Assembly: GCF_051955275.1 (NCBI RefSeq)
Contig: NZ_JBQCGW010000181.1
Location: 8,430 to 72,429 of the forward strand
Reading direction: 5' to 3'
DNA: 64,000 bases
Source: Pseudobacter sp051955275
GTDB lineage: Bacteria > Bacteroidota > Bacteroidia > Chitinophagales > Chitinophagaceae
The notes under the pieces are model-generated. The model saw only the letters and a program-made list of their open reading frames with translations, had not been told where the DNA came from and ran no database searches. A program made the translations under genes and the position numbers. Positions 50,670 through 59,359 of the stretch are shown here, in pieces (position 1 is the stretch's first letter; the number at the start of each line of letters is the position of its first letter).

Positions 50670-52598
50670 ATGAGAAACAACCATAACCTGAAACCTTTCT
50701 TACTGACTATTCTGCTGCTCTCTGCCCTCAGGGGTATGGCCCAGGAAGACAGTGCCGTTATCAATGTGGCCAGGATCAGGCTGGACTCGTCCATCGGCAA
50801 ATCCTGCTGGTTTGCTTCGCGGCCCAAAGGCGAAAAGATCGCCGATTCGGCTATCCCCTATCTTCCATTCAGACCTGGTGTGGTGGGCCGTTTTTATCCA
50901 CATTTTCCGCCATCGGCAGAGCTGATGGAAAAAGACAATTACCTGCGTTTTGCACTTTACAACAACAGCGATACTGTAAAGAAATTGTTTTTCCTGCCTG
51001 GTTTTTACTGCAGGGATATCAGTCTCTTCAAATTCTCTGCCGAAGATCCTGATGCCCCCTTTCAATTGAAACCTGCAGGCGGATTCGAATATAAAAAATT
51101 TCCGGGCTGCCAGCTCATCACACTCAGGCCGCAGGAGCGCGCCGTGTATTATTGCCGCTTTAATTTCGTTCGAACCAATATCAATATCTTCACTCCCTAT
51201 CTCATTGAAACGGATTACCTGAGCCAGTGGATCACGCGCAAGCGGGACCTGGATTACAGCCTGGATATCCTCACCTATGTGGCTTCCGGCGTGATGCTGA
51301 TGATGATCTTCTATTCCATGGCGGTGTATGTGCAGAACCGGAATAAGGAATTCATCTACTATGCCATTTACACTTTATGCACGGCCTGCCTGTTGTTCGG
51401 CAAATCATACATGAATATGTCGGCCTCCTGGTTCCATTATTTTTACGAGGAGTACCTGGATTTCATCATCATGATCGCGAGTGTGTTCACTTATCTGATT
51501 TTTGTACGGAAATTCCTGAACACATCCGAAAATCATCCATGGCTGGATAGATTCTTAAAGATGACGCTCTGGCCGCTGGCGATCCTGGCCGCTATCTTCA
51601 CCCTGCTTTATTTCACCACCAGCAAATATGTGGTGCTGAACAATATGGAATTCCTGATCAAGGTGGTATTCCTGCTGATAGCGATCATGTTCATCGTGTA
51701 TTCCGTAAAAAGAAAAGATCCCTTACTGAACTATCTGGCCGGTGGTAGTTTTGCCCTCATCTTCTTTTCCATTATTTCGCAGGGCATTATCATGTTCGGA
51801 TGGAAATTCAGTTCGAATATACAATTGTTCAACCGTGCCCTTTTCTATTATGAGCTCGGTCTGGTGCTGGAACTGATCCTCTTCCTTTCCGGTCTCGCTT
51901 ATAAGAACCGCCGCGATATCATCGAGCGGGTAAAAGAAAGGGAAAGACTGAAGCTGGAGAATGAAAGGAAGGAATTCGAAAAACAAATAGCCGTGGTCAC
52001 TGCCACGCAGCACGAGCGCGACCGCATTTCCGCTGATATGCACGATGAGTTGGGATCCGGTGTGACCGCCATCCGCCTCATGAGCGAGATCCTGAAAACC
52101 AGGATGAAGAACCAGAGTTTTCCTGAACTGGAAAAGATCTCCAACTCCGCCAATGATCTGCTGGGTAAGATGAATACCATCATCTGGACCATGAAAAGCT
52201 CCAATGATACGGTGGAAAGCCTGGTGGCTTATATCCGGGCGCATGCCATCGAGTATTTCGACAGTACGCCGATCGATTGTTCGGTAAAGCTTCCTGTGGT
52301 AATCCCGCAGGCAGAGATTTCGGGAGAGAAGCGCCGCAATATTTTCCTCAGCATCAAGGAGGCGCTGAACAATGCCATGAAGCACTCGCAGGCTTCCGAG
52401 CTTACCATCGAGATAACGGCAAAGGACAACCGGTTAATGGTGAAGATCGCCGACAATGGCGTAGGCATCGATACGGTACAGTTGCGCCGCTTCGGTAACG
52501 GCCTCAGCAATATGAAACGCAGAATGGAACTGATCGGCGGAACATTTTCCGTTCAGAACTGCAAAGGCGCCGTGCTTGTTTTTGAGTTACCCCTGTAA
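50670..52598 (+). CDS. 7TMR-DISM-type sensor histidine kinase
   Basis: A 642-residue membrane kinase. Signal (FLLTILLLSALRGMA), an extracytoplasmic beta-rich sensor (about 25-195), seven membrane helices (about 205-415, beginning LDILTYVASGVMLMMIFYSM), a short coiled coil (KERERLKLENERKEFEKQIA), a HisKA_3-like dimerisation helix with the phosphorylated His458 in ERDRISADMHDELGSGVTAI, and an HATPase_c domain (IKEALNNAMKHS, ADNGVGID, GNGLSNMKRRMELIGG). Kinases of this type normally pair with LuxR-family response regulators; none is adjacent, so it looks orphan here. The ligand is unknown. Divergent from ftsK. Confidence 0.9.
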   Translation: MRNNHNLKPFLLTILLLSALRGMAQEDSAVINVARIRLDSSIGKSCWFASRPKGEKIADSAIPYLPFRPGVVGRFYPHFPPSAELMEKDNYLRFALYNNSDTVKKLFFLPGFYCRDISLFKFSAEDPDAPFQLKPAGGFEYKKFPGCQLITLRPQERAVYYCRFNFVRTNINIFTPYLIETDYLSQWITRKRDLDYSLDILTYVASGVMLMMIFYSMAVYVQNRNKEFIYYAIYTLCTACLLFGKSYMNMSASWFHYFYEEYLDFIIMIASVFTYLIFVRKFLNTSENHPWLDRFLKMTLWPLAILAAIFTLLYFTTSKYVVLNNMEFLIKVVFLLIAIMFIVYSVKRKDPLLNYLAGGSFALIFFSIISQGIIMFGWKFSSNIQLFNRALFYYELGLVLELILFLSGLAYKNRRDIIERVKERERLKLENERKEFEKQIAVVTATQHERDRISADMHDELGSGVTAIRLMSEILKTRMKNQSFPELEKISNSANDLLGKMNTIIWTMKSSNDTVESLVAYIRAHAIEYFDSTPIDCSVKLPVVIPQAEISGEKRRNIFLSIKEALNNAMKHSQASELTIEITAKDNRLMVKIADNGVGIDTVQLRRFGNGLSNMKRRMELIGGTFSVQNCKGAVLVFELPL

Positions 52599-52988
52599 TT
52601 ATTTTCCTGCTACAAATGCCCGGAACATGCATAACCATCCGGCAATGAAGAATACACCACCGATGGGTGTAACTGCTCCGATGCCTGAGAGGCCTACTGT
52701 TTCCGTGGCTTTCAGTGCCGTGAGCAGATAGAGCGAGCCGGAGAACAGGATGATGCCGGTGATAAAACAGATGGCTGCATTTTTCAGCCAGCGCTGAGAA
52801 TAAGTGGAGAAGAGAATGGCCACTGCCAGTAAAGCAAAAACATGATAGAACTGATAGCGGACGCCTGTTTCAAAGGTTGATACGGTTTCGGCGGGAACCA
52901 GTTTCTTCAGTCCGTGAGCCCCGAAGGCGCCCAGCGCAACAGACAGCGCGCCGAGTAACGCTGCTGTTTTCAGATATCCTTTATGCAT
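52599..52988 (-). CDS. DUF423 family membrane protein
   Basis: A 129-residue protein of the DUF423 family: AALLGALSVALGAFGAHGLK at residues 9-28, TGVRYQFYHVFALLAVA, and the C-terminal IGAVTPIGGVFFIAGWLCM. Four membrane helices are likely. Function is unknown for the family. I start it at 52988 (MHKGYLKTAALL), overlapping the end of the aroK gene by eight bases; the upstream ATG (53012) would add a non-matching segment. Co-transcription with aroK is probable. Confidence 0.88.
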   Translation of the reverse strand: MHKGYLKTAALLGALSVALGAFGAHGLKKLVPAETVSTFETGVRYQFYHVFALLAVAILFSTYSQRWLKNAAICFITGIILFSGSLYLLTALKATETVGLSGIGAVTPIGGVFFIAGWLCMFRAFVAGK

Positions 52989-53490
52989 GTAACACTGTTT
53001 GAATAAAATCATTCATCGAAATGGTATCTTCCCTGTCTATGATCACGTCCGCCTGTTCATAATACATCCGTCTTTCATTCAGTTTCCGGATGATATGATT
53101 GCGGAGGTCTTCATCCTTGATATCTTTCAGCAAGGGCCTGTGCATCCTTTCTTTCATGAGGCGTTGCAGGATCACTTCCACCTGGGTGTTGAGCCATACC
53201 ACGATGCCGTAACGCTTCATGAAATCGATATTGTTGAAGAAACAGGGCGTACCTCCTCCGCAGGAGATGATCATGCTGTCTTCCTTTTCAACAAGCTCCT
53301 CCAGCATTTGTTTCTCGCACATGCGAAAATATTCTTCTCCGTTCTGCGTGAAGATATCCGCAATGGATTTGCCCTCGTGTTCAACCACCAGTTCATCCAG
53401 GTCATAGAACGGAAGCCCCATGCGGTTAGCAACCTGCTTACCCCAATGTGTTTTTCCCGCTCCCATGAACCCTATCAAAAAGATCCTCAT
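52981..53490 (-). CDS. aroK: shikimate kinase
   Basis: Phosphorylates shikimate at the 3-hydroxyl. The 169-residue NMP-kinase-fold protein has the Walker A loop GFMGAGKTHWGKQVA (residues 7-21), the substrate segment YDLDELVVEHEGKSIADIF and SCGGGTPCF. It is located about 40 kb from the aro cluster of this window, next to a DUF423 gene and an acyl-CoA dehydrogenase, so it is separated from the attenuated operon and probably expressed constitutively. Length and motifs are normal. Confidence 0.95.
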   Translation of the reverse strand: MRIFLIGFMGAGKTHWGKQVANRMGLPFYDLDELVVEHEGKSIADIFTQNGEEYFRMCEKQMLEELVEKEDSMIISCGGGTPCFFNNIDFMKRYGIVVWLNTQVEVILQRLMKERMHRPLLKDIKDEDLRNHIIRKLNERRMYYEQADVIIDREDTISMNDFIQTVLHA

Positions 53491-53495
53491 TGTAA

Positions 53496-54680
53496 TTATT
53501 TGAATGCATTGAAACCTGTAACGTCCATACCGGTGATGAGCAGGTGGATATCATGGGTACCTTCATAGGTGATCACGCTTTCCAGGTTCATCATATGGCG
53601 CATCACTGAATATTCTCCGGTGATGCCCATGCCGCCCAGCATCTGGCGAGCATCGCGGGCGATATTGGTGGCAATCTCACAGCCATTCCTCTTGGCCATG
53701 CTCACCTGTTGAGGGGTAGCTTTGTGCTGGTCCATCAGCACTCCTACCCTCCAGTTCAGCAACTGTGCCTTGGTGATTTCAGTGACCATTTCGGCCAGTT
53801 TCTTCTGTTGCAGCTGAAAACCTCCGATGGGCCTGTCGAACTGCACCCTTTCTTTTGAATAGCGAAGGGCGGTATCGTAACAATCCATGGCTGCTCCAAC
53901 GGTGCCCCAGGCAATACCATAGCGGGCTTTGGTCAAACAGCTCAGTGGTCCTTTCAATCCTTTTACATTGGGCAGGATATTTTCCTTCGGAACCTTCACA
54001 TTATCGAATACCAGTTCCCCGGTTGCCGAAGCGCGGAGACTCCATTTGCCGTGGGTGGTGGGGGTAGTGAAACCCTCCATGCCACGTTCTACAATTACGC
54101 CGCGGATATCGCCGGCTTCGTCTTTGGCCCAAACAACGGCCACCTGGGAGAAGGGGGCATTGCTGATCCACATTTTAGCGCCATTGAGAATCACATGGTC
54201 GTCGGCGTCTTTGATATTTGTCAACATCCCTGCCGGATTGGAGCCATGGTCGGGTTCGGTCAGCCCGAAACAGCCGAGCCATTCGCCGCTGCCCAGTTTG
54301 GGGAGGTATTTTTTGCGTTGTTCTTCGCTTCCGAACTCGTAGATGGGGTACATTACGAGGGATCCCTGCACGGAGGCGGTGCTGCGTACGCCGCTATCGC
54401 CCCTTTCCAGTTCCTGCATCATCAGGCCATAGCTGATATGGTCCAGGCCTCCGCCGCCATATTCAGTGGGGATGGTAGGGCCGAAACAGCCGAGATCGCC
54501 CATCTGCTTTACGATCTGCTGCGGGAATTCCGCTCGCTGGGCGTAGTCTTCTATGATAGGAGAAATCTCTTTCTTTACATAATTTCGGACAGACTCCCTC
54601 ACCAGTTTCTGTTCTTCAGTGAGCAGTTCATCGAGAGCAAAATAGTCCGGACTGACAAAAAGATCGGTTTTAGCGGCCAT
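53496..54680 (-). CDS. acyl-CoA dehydrogenase, glutaryl-CoA dehydrogenase-like
   Basis: The 394-residue flavoprotein has the acyl-CoA dehydrogenase blocks GCFGPTIPTEYGGGGLDHIS, CFGLTEPDHGSNPAGM (FAD and substrate), KMWISNAPFSQVAVVWA, and the catalytic Glu in ITYEGTHDIHLLITG. The text SGVRSTASVQGSLVMYPIYE is characteristic of glutaryl-CoA dehydrogenases, which convert glutaryl-CoA to crotonyl-CoA in lysine and tryptophan breakdown. That fits the kynurenine-type degradation cluster at the right end of the window, though other acyl-CoA dehydrogenases share much of this. I start at 54680 (MAAKTDL). Located five bases from aroK on the same strand. Confidence 0.87.
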   Translation of the reverse strand: MAAKTDLFVSPDYFALDELLTEEQKLVRESVRNYVKKEISPIIEDYAQRAEFPQQIVKQMGDLGCFGPTIPTEYGGGGLDHISYGLMMQELERGDSGVRSTASVQGSLVMYPIYEFGSEEQRKKYLPKLGSGEWLGCFGLTEPDHGSNPAGMLTNIKDADDHVILNGAKMWISNAPFSQVAVVWAKDEAGDIRGVIVERGMEGFTTPTTHGKWSLRASATGELVFDNVKVPKENILPNVKGLKGPLSCLTKARYGIAWGTVGAAMDCYDTALRYSKERVQFDRPIGGFQLQQKKLAEMVTEITKAQLLNWRVGVLMDQHKATPQQVSMAKRNGCEIATNIARDARQMLGGMGITGEYSVMRHMMNLESVITYEGTHDIHLLITGMDVTGFNAFK

Positions 54681-54739
54681 GACGAGCAAGTTTAAAGTGT
54701 GCTAATTTAAGGAAAATGAAATGATTTGTAGAGGATCGT

Positions 54740-54765
54740 GCAACATGTTCTGAATGCCTGTGTCT
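54740..54765 (+). promoter_or_regulatory. putative ECF-type promoter upstream of the second sigma factor gene
   Basis: GCAACATG and GTCT have starts 22 bases apart, identical in layout to GTAACATG/GTCT before the first ECF gene (19457). It leaves a leader of roughly 27 bases before the TTG start at 54799. Confidence 0.5.
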
Positions 54766-54798
54766 CTACAATAACTTAAAACAATAAAAACATTCATT

Positions 54799-55356
54799 TT
54801 GGAGCTGACTGCAACCATTGTCCAGGATGAGTTGGTAGAACGCTGTAAACGTGGGGACCCCACAAGCTTCGAAGCCCTTTATCAGCGGTATGCCAAGGCA
54901 ATGTACAACACGAGCCTGCGCATCGTCAACAATACCGGCGACGCAGAGGATGTTTTACAGGAGGCATTCCTGGATGCCTTCAGATCTTTGAACGATTTCC
55001 ATTACCGTTCCACTTTCGGGGCCTGGTTGAAAAGGATTGTGATCAACAAATCCATCAATGTGCTCAGGAAAAGGAAAATGTACATGTCGGAGCTCGACGA
55101 GAACGGAGTGGAAACGATAGCTGACGAAAAAGGGATCGATGAGTCGGAATTGCAGTTCAAAGTAGCCGAGATCAAAAGATATATTCAGCAATTACCGGAC
55201 GGGTATCGTGCCGTGCTGAGCCTGTACCTTCTCGAGGGGTACGATCATGAGGAGATCTCCGGGATCCTCAGCATTTCGCACAATACCGTCCGCACGCAAT
55301 ATGTCCGTGCAAAGCAAAAATTAGTGAACCTATTGAAACAAGGAGGCCTGTCATGA
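54799..55356 (+). CDS. RNA polymerase ECF sigma factor (second), TTG start
   Basis: A 185-residue sigma factor. Region 2: CKRGDPTSFEALYQRYAKAM, NNTGDAEDVLQEAFLDAFRS and FGAWLKRIVINKSINVLRKR; region 4: LPDGYRAVLSLYLLEGYDHE and SISHNTVRTQYVRAKQKLVN. There is no ATG between the in-frame stop at 54772 and region 2, so translation almost certainly begins with TTG at 54799 (decoded as Met). The stop overlaps the next gene (ATGA), implying coupling. Its regulon is unknown; the promoter motif at 54740 suggests autoregulation or control together with the first ECF unit. Confidence 0.93.
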   Translation: MELTATIVQDELVERCKRGDPTSFEALYQRYAKAMYNTSLRIVNNTGDAEDVLQEAFLDAFRSLNDFHYRSTFGAWLKRIVINKSINVLRKRKMYMSELDENGVETIADEKGIDESELQFKVAEIKRYIQQLPDGYRAVLSLYLLEGYDHEEISGILSISHNTVRTQYVRAKQKLVNLLKQGGLS

Positions 55357-55937
55357 GCCAATTAGAAAATTTCATCCGTAACAACCGGGAGGAGTTCGAT
55401 GGAGAAGAGCCCTCACCCAGGGTATGGAAAGATCTTCAAAAACAGTTAGAAGCAGCACCTGCGCCGGTTAAAAAAAACAACGGCGGCAGTGTGATCACCA
55501 TGCGCATCCTCAAATGGAGCGCAGCCGCGGCCATCCTGTTACTGGCAGGCCTTGGTGTATTCCATCTTATAGGTCCGTCAAAAAACACTGGCACGGCAGA
55601 AGTCAAACCCACTGAAGACCTCCTTCAGAAGATCAATCCAACCTATGCAAAAGAGGTATATCATTTCACACAGCTCATTGAACTGAAACAATCCGAACTC
55701 AAACAAATTGAAAAGGATGATCCGGAATTGTACCAACAATTCCTGGGTGATATTCAGCAGCTGGACAGCTCCTACAATAACCTGAAGAAGGAACTGCCTT
55801 CCAATCCAAACAGAGAACAATTACTGGAAGCCATGATCGAGAACCTGAAAATGCAGACTGAACTGCTTAACCAGCAACTCCAGGTGATCCAGCAGATCAA
55901 ACAATCTAAAACAACAAACAATGTCAAGACTATATAA
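55353..55937 (+). CDS. putative anti-sigma factor, single-pass membrane protein
   Basis: A 194-residue protein with a short N-terminal soluble part (FIRNNREEFDGEEPSPRVWK) and one membrane helix (about residues 52-70, WSAAAAILLLAGLGVFHLIG), then a long coiled-coil-like, Gln/Leu-rich periplasmic part (QLIELKQSELKQIEKDDPEL, LLNQQLQVIQQIKQ). This N-in layout after an ECF sigma gene, with a four-base overlap, fits an anti-sigma factor whose cytoplasmic tail binds the sigma. No zinc motif is visible. The next gene overlaps its end by 17 bases. Confidence 0.72.
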   Translation: MSQLENFIRNNREEFDGEEPSPRVWKDLQKQLEAAPAPVKKNNGGSVITMRILKWSAAAAILLLAGLGVFHLIGPSKNTGTAEVKPTEDLLQKINPTYAKEVYHFTQLIELKQSELKQIEKDDPELYQQFLGDIQQLDSSYNNLKKELPSNPNREQLLEAMIENLKMQTELLNQQLQVIQQIKQSKTTNNVKTI

Positions 55938-56889
55938 CATAATTCTACTCGTTACCTGTTTCGCGATCACTGTACCTGCACTGGCCCATGAAGACCCGGT
56001 AGTGGAAAAAAAGAAACAGTACTCGAAGTCCTATTCGCTCAGTGGAAACGATCTGGTATCGCTCGCCAACCAATTCGGGCAGCTTAAAATAAACACCTGG
56101 AACAAAAATGAAGTGAAGGTAGACGTCACCATCACCGCAGAGGCAGGCAACGATGAGCGTGCACAAAGGATACTTGACAATATCACCATCTCCGATGGTA
56201 AGAACGGCGATGGCGTGTATTTCAAAACCAGCACAAAAGGAAACAACAAAGGCAGCCGTGTACAAAGCAATGAAAAGACCAGCTTCAGGGTGGATTATGA
56301 AGTGTACCTGCCAGCCGGCAATCCCATCTCGGCCACCAATGAATTCGGATCCACTTCCATCGGCGACCATAATGGCGAAGCCACCATCATATCCAGGTTC
56401 GGCAGTGTGAAAGCCGGCAAGCTCAGCAACGCAAAAAGAGTGGAAATCGAATTCGGGTCCATGGTACTGGAAAGCATGAACAATGGCAAACTGATCATCA
56501 AGTTCTCTTCCGTGGAAGTGCGCAATACAAGCGGATCCCTGGATGTTGTGGTGGAGCACAGCAGCGCCAAACTGAACCTCGACAACGATGTGAAAGACAT
56601 TAAAGTGAAGAACAGTTTCTCTCCTCTCATCCTGGATGTGCCTACCAACTTCAACGCCAGCTTCGATATTCATACGAGCTTTGCCAAGCTGAAGAACAAA
56701 ACCAGCTTTGCGATCAATAAAGAAGGAGAGGAAAAGGACCGCGGTCCTAAATTCGATTTCGATTACAGCGGAAAGTCCGGCAATGGCGCCACGCCCGTGA
56801 AAGTAAGAACTGAGTTTGGAGACGTGACCATCGGACACAATGTGCCTTTCAAAGTAGATGACAAAAAGAAGAACACGAAAGATATTTAA
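55921..56889 (+). CDS. DUF4097-like exported beta-repeat protein
   Basis: A 322-residue protein with a signal peptide (MSRLYNIILLVTCFAITVPALA). The mature part consists of short beta-strand repeats of roughly 16-20 residues, such as FGSTSIGDHNGEATIISRFG, SVKAGKLSNAKRVEIEFGSM, and FSSVEVRNTSGSLDVVVEHS, the pattern of DUF4097 beta-helix-like proteins. Such genes commonly end ECF sigma/anti-sigma operons in Bacteroidota. No enzymatic motif is seen; an envelope or signal-sensing role is guessed. A hairpin follows the gene. Confidence 0.78.
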   Translation: MSRLYNIILLVTCFAITVPALAHEDPVVEKKKQYSKSYSLSGNDLVSLANQFGQLKINTWNKNEVKVDVTITAEAGNDERAQRILDNITISDGKNGDGVYFKTSTKGNNKGSRVQSNEKTSFRVDYEVYLPAGNPISATNEFGSTSIGDHNGEATIISRFGSVKAGKLSNAKRVEIEFGSMVLESMNNGKLIIKFSSVEVRNTSGSLDVVVEHSSAKLNLDNDVKDIKVKNSFSPLILDVPTNFNASFDIHTSFAKLKNKTSFAINKEGEEKDRGPKFDFDYSGKSGNGATPVKVRTEFGDVTIGHNVPFKVDDKKKNTKDI

Positions 56890-56897
56890 TCCTCCGG

Positions 56898-56934
56898 TTG
56901 TAGTGGCCGTGCGAGGAGTCTTCGGCCACTACAA
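56898..56934 (+). terminator. hairpin after the second sigma operon
   Basis: Stem TTGTAGTGGCCG / CGGCCACTACAA (12 bp, perfect) with a 13-base loop. There is no T-tract, so it may be a 3' end stabiliser or factor-dependent terminator. Confidence 0.4.
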
Positions 56935-57044
56935 TCAGGGATAAAACTCCAAAACTTGCAGTCAGCAGAGTTCCGCAAGGAATTCTCAATGGCGGGATCA
57001 CTCAGCAATGGGTATCCCGTTTTATGCGATAAATAGTATGCTGT

Positions 57045-57848
57045 TTATTGAAGATAACCGGCCATTTCCAGCGCATAATCCTTACTCACTTCTGCAGCGC
57101 GTTCAGCAAAGTCTTCACCCGTTGAGGCATAGATCACAGCGCGGCTGGCATTCACCAGCAATCCCACTTCTTTATTCATTGCTTTGGCTGAAATCTCTTT
57201 CAGGCTTCCTCCCTGTGCGCCAACTCCGGGCACCAGGTAAAAATGATCGGGGGTGAGGTTACGGATGGCAGTGAAGGAATCAGCCTGTGTGGCGCCTACC
57301 ACGTACATAAGATTTTCAGGAGTGCCCCATTGGGCGGCCGTGGTGAGCACTTTTTCATAGAGCAGCCCATCACCGGCAGGTTGCAGTTCAAAATCCTGCG
57401 CACCGGAATTGGAGGTAAGGCCGAGGAGGATTGTCCATTTGTCTTTATACTCCAGGAAAGGCTTCACACTATCAGCTCCCATATAAGGCGCAACCGTGAT
57501 GGCGTCAAAATTCAGCGTTTCGAAGAACGCCTTTGCATACTGGGTGCTGGTATTGCCGATATCGCCGCGCTTGGCGTCCGCAATGGTGAAATGCGATTCC
57601 GGGATATAGTTCACTGTTTGCTCCATCGCATCCCAGCCTTTGCGGCCCAGGGCTTCATAGAAAGCAGTATTGATCTTGTAGCTGACGCAAAAATCTTTTG
57701 TTGCGTCGATGATCTGCCTATTGAACTCGAAAACAGGATCTGCTGCCGAGAGCAGGTGTTTCGGGATCTTGGTAATATCGGTATCCAGTCCTACGCAGAG
57801 ATAGGTTTTCTTATTGCGGATCTCCTGCACCAGTTGTTGACGTGTCAT
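57045..57848 (-). CDS. pyrF: orotidine-5'-phosphate decarboxylase
   Basis: Makes UMP from OMP. The 267-residue TIM-barrel protein is the long (type 2) form: LCVGLDTDITKIPKHLL near the start, the catalytic tetrad in TIADAKRGDIGNTSTQYAKA, TLVAPYMG-like ITVAPYMGADSVKPFLE and the phosphate-binding block LVPGVGAQGGSL. It follows kmo with a 17-base gap on the same strand, so it may be read from the tryptophan degradation operon, though the two pathways are unrelated biochemically. No anomalies. Confidence 0.95.
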   Translation of the reverse strand: MTRQQLVQEIRNKKTYLCVGLDTDITKIPKHLLSAADPVFEFNRQIIDATKDFCVSYKINTAFYEALGRKGWDAMEQTVNYIPESHFTIADAKRGDIGNTSTQYAKAFFETLNFDAITVAPYMGADSVKPFLEYKDKWTILLGLTSNSGAQDFELQPAGDGLLYEKVLTTAAQWGTPENLMYVVGATQADSFTAIRNLTPDHFYLVPGVGAQGGSLKEISAKAMNKEVGLLVNASRAVIYASTGEDFAERAAEVSKDYALEMAGYLQ

Positions 57849-57865
57849 GGGCGCGAAGATACATT

Positions 57866-59209
57866 CTATAATTGTTCCACAATTTCCCGGTGCAAAACAT
57901 CATCATCCCAGCGGGTCTCGATGTCCGGCTGCTGCATGATGCGCTGCATGATGGCTTCCTGCTTCTGACCGTTGGCCAGGGCTTCGGAATAGCGGATATG
58001 CGGACTGAAAGTCACCAGGGAATAGGCCGGGATCCATTTATCGGGGAATTTCTCGCTGAGTCTGGCTTCGATCCTTTTCTGAAGCAGGAATTTCGGGTCC
58101 GCTACCCTGTCGCGCATTTCCGTGAAATTATTCACGGCCAGGTCTGCGATGGCGTCAGCATCGGGCTTGCGCAGGAGCTGGAATTCTTCCAGGATGGCAT
58201 CCCAGTTGTCGCCATGATGTTCCATCAGGTCGTCCAGTACGCTGCAATCCTCAAAGCCGGCGTTCATGCCCTGTCCAAAGAAGGGAACGATGGCATGGGC
58301 CGCATCTCCGATGAGCGCAAATTTGTCTTCACGCACCCAGGGATAGCATTTCACGGTAACGAGCGATGAAGTGGGATTGTTGAAGAAATCTTCCAGGTAG
58401 GTAGGCATCATCGGCACTGCATCCGGGAAGGTATTCTCGAAGAATTCTTTCACTTTTTCCTTTGTATCGAGCCTGGAAAAGCTCAATGGCCCTTCGAAGG
58501 GGAAGAATAAAGTGCAGGTAAATGTTTTATCCAGGTTGGGCAGGGCAATGAGCATGAATTCCTTCCTGGGCCAGATATGCAGGGCATTCACCTGCGGCAT
58601 GGCAAAATCGCCGTCTGCATTGGGCAGGATGGTCAGCTCTTTGTAGCCGCAATCGATATAGAATTGCTGGTAGTTAAAACGGTCGGTCTGCAGCTGGTGC
58701 TGGAGGCGGGCTGCAGAGAAAGCGCCGTCGGCTCCCAGGATGAGGTCTGCTTTCACATCCACCATTTTATTGCCGGGCGTTTCGAAAGTAACAGTATTCG
58801 ATTTCCAGTTGATATGCGAACATTTATGCTCGAAGAAGATCTCGATGCCGTTCTCTTCGGCCAGGTCCATCAGCTTTTTGTTGAGGGTGCCGCGGCTGAC
58901 GGAATTGATGAACTGTCCTTCTTTTCCATAGGGCTGATAAGCGCTGCTGCCGTCGATATGGTGGATCTGGCGGCCATGCATGGGAATGGAAATTTCGCGG
59001 ATGGCATCGGCCAGGCCGATCTTCTCCAGGGCTTTCAGGCCACGGTCACTGAGTGCGAGGTTGATGGACCTGCCTGCTGCAATTTTTTCCTTACGCATAT
59101 CAGGCCTGCGTTCATAGATTGTCACTTTATGTCCTCTTTTAGCGAGGTACACGGAAACCAGGGAACCTACAAGGCCTGCGCCAACGATCAGCACTTCTTT
59201 TTTTTGCAC
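57866..59209 (-). CDS. kmo: kynurenine 3-monooxygenase
   Basis: A 447-residue FAD-dependent hydroxylase: dinucleotide motif VGAGLVGSLVSVYLAKRGH near residue 8, YERRPDMRKEKIAAGRSINL (the kynurenine-hydroxylase hallmark), the second FAD motif FALIGDAAHAIVPFFGQGMN and GFEDCSVLDDLM. The C-terminus lacks an obvious membrane anchor, as usual for bacterial forms. It hydroxylates L-kynurenine to 3-hydroxykynurenine. In the cluster, kynU lies 142 bases upstream, separated by REP-like copy D, and pyrF follows. TDO and formamidase genes are not in the window. Confidence 0.96.
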   Translation of the reverse strand: MQKKEVLIVGAGLVGSLVSVYLAKRGHKVTIYERRPDMRKEKIAAGRSINLALSDRGLKALEKIGLADAIREISIPMHGRQIHHIDGSSAYQPYGKEGQFINSVSRGTLNKKLMDLAEENGIEIFFEHKCSHINWKSNTVTFETPGNKMVDVKADLILGADGAFSAARLQHQLQTDRFNYQQFYIDCGYKELTILPNADGDFAMPQVNALHIWPRKEFMLIALPNLDKTFTCTLFFPFEGPLSFSRLDTKEKVKEFFENTFPDAVPMMPTYLEDFFNNPTSSLVTVKCYPWVREDKFALIGDAAHAIVPFFGQGMNAGFEDCSVLDDLMEHHGDNWDAILEEFQLLRKPDADAIADLAVNNFTEMRDRVADPKFLLQKRIEARLSEKFPDKWIPAYSLVTFSPHIRYSEALANGQKQEAIMQRIMQQPDIETRWDDDVLHREIVEQL

Positions 59210-59247
59210 GACTGGAAATTTTATACTGAAAGAATTTTGTTAGAGTC

Positions 59248-59359
59248 TGCCCAGTCGCCCGCGTCCCCGCGAGTGACTTTTATTCCGTTGCCTCCCGGCG
59301 GCACGGTGTTCGCCAGAGGCGAACCAATATAAGTAACCCGCCAGAGGCGAGCTACTGGC
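59248..59359. repeat. REP/REPIN-like repeat, copy D
   Basis: Left unit TGCCCAGTCGCCCGCG then TCCCCGCGAGTGA (59248-59276), second palindrome (TTGCCTCCCGGCGG ... TTCGCCAGAGGCGA around CACGGTG), then a second copy of CGCCAGAGGCGAGCTACTGG (59340-59359), which ends as copy A does. The last bases overlap the 3' end of kynU: its TAG stop (59352-59354) belongs to the repeat. Confidence 0.86.

Noticed and set aside
55945..56838. 297-codon minus-strand frame over the DUF4097-like gene
   Set aside because: Antisense to a gene with signal peptide and family repeats and in operon context; judged a shadow.
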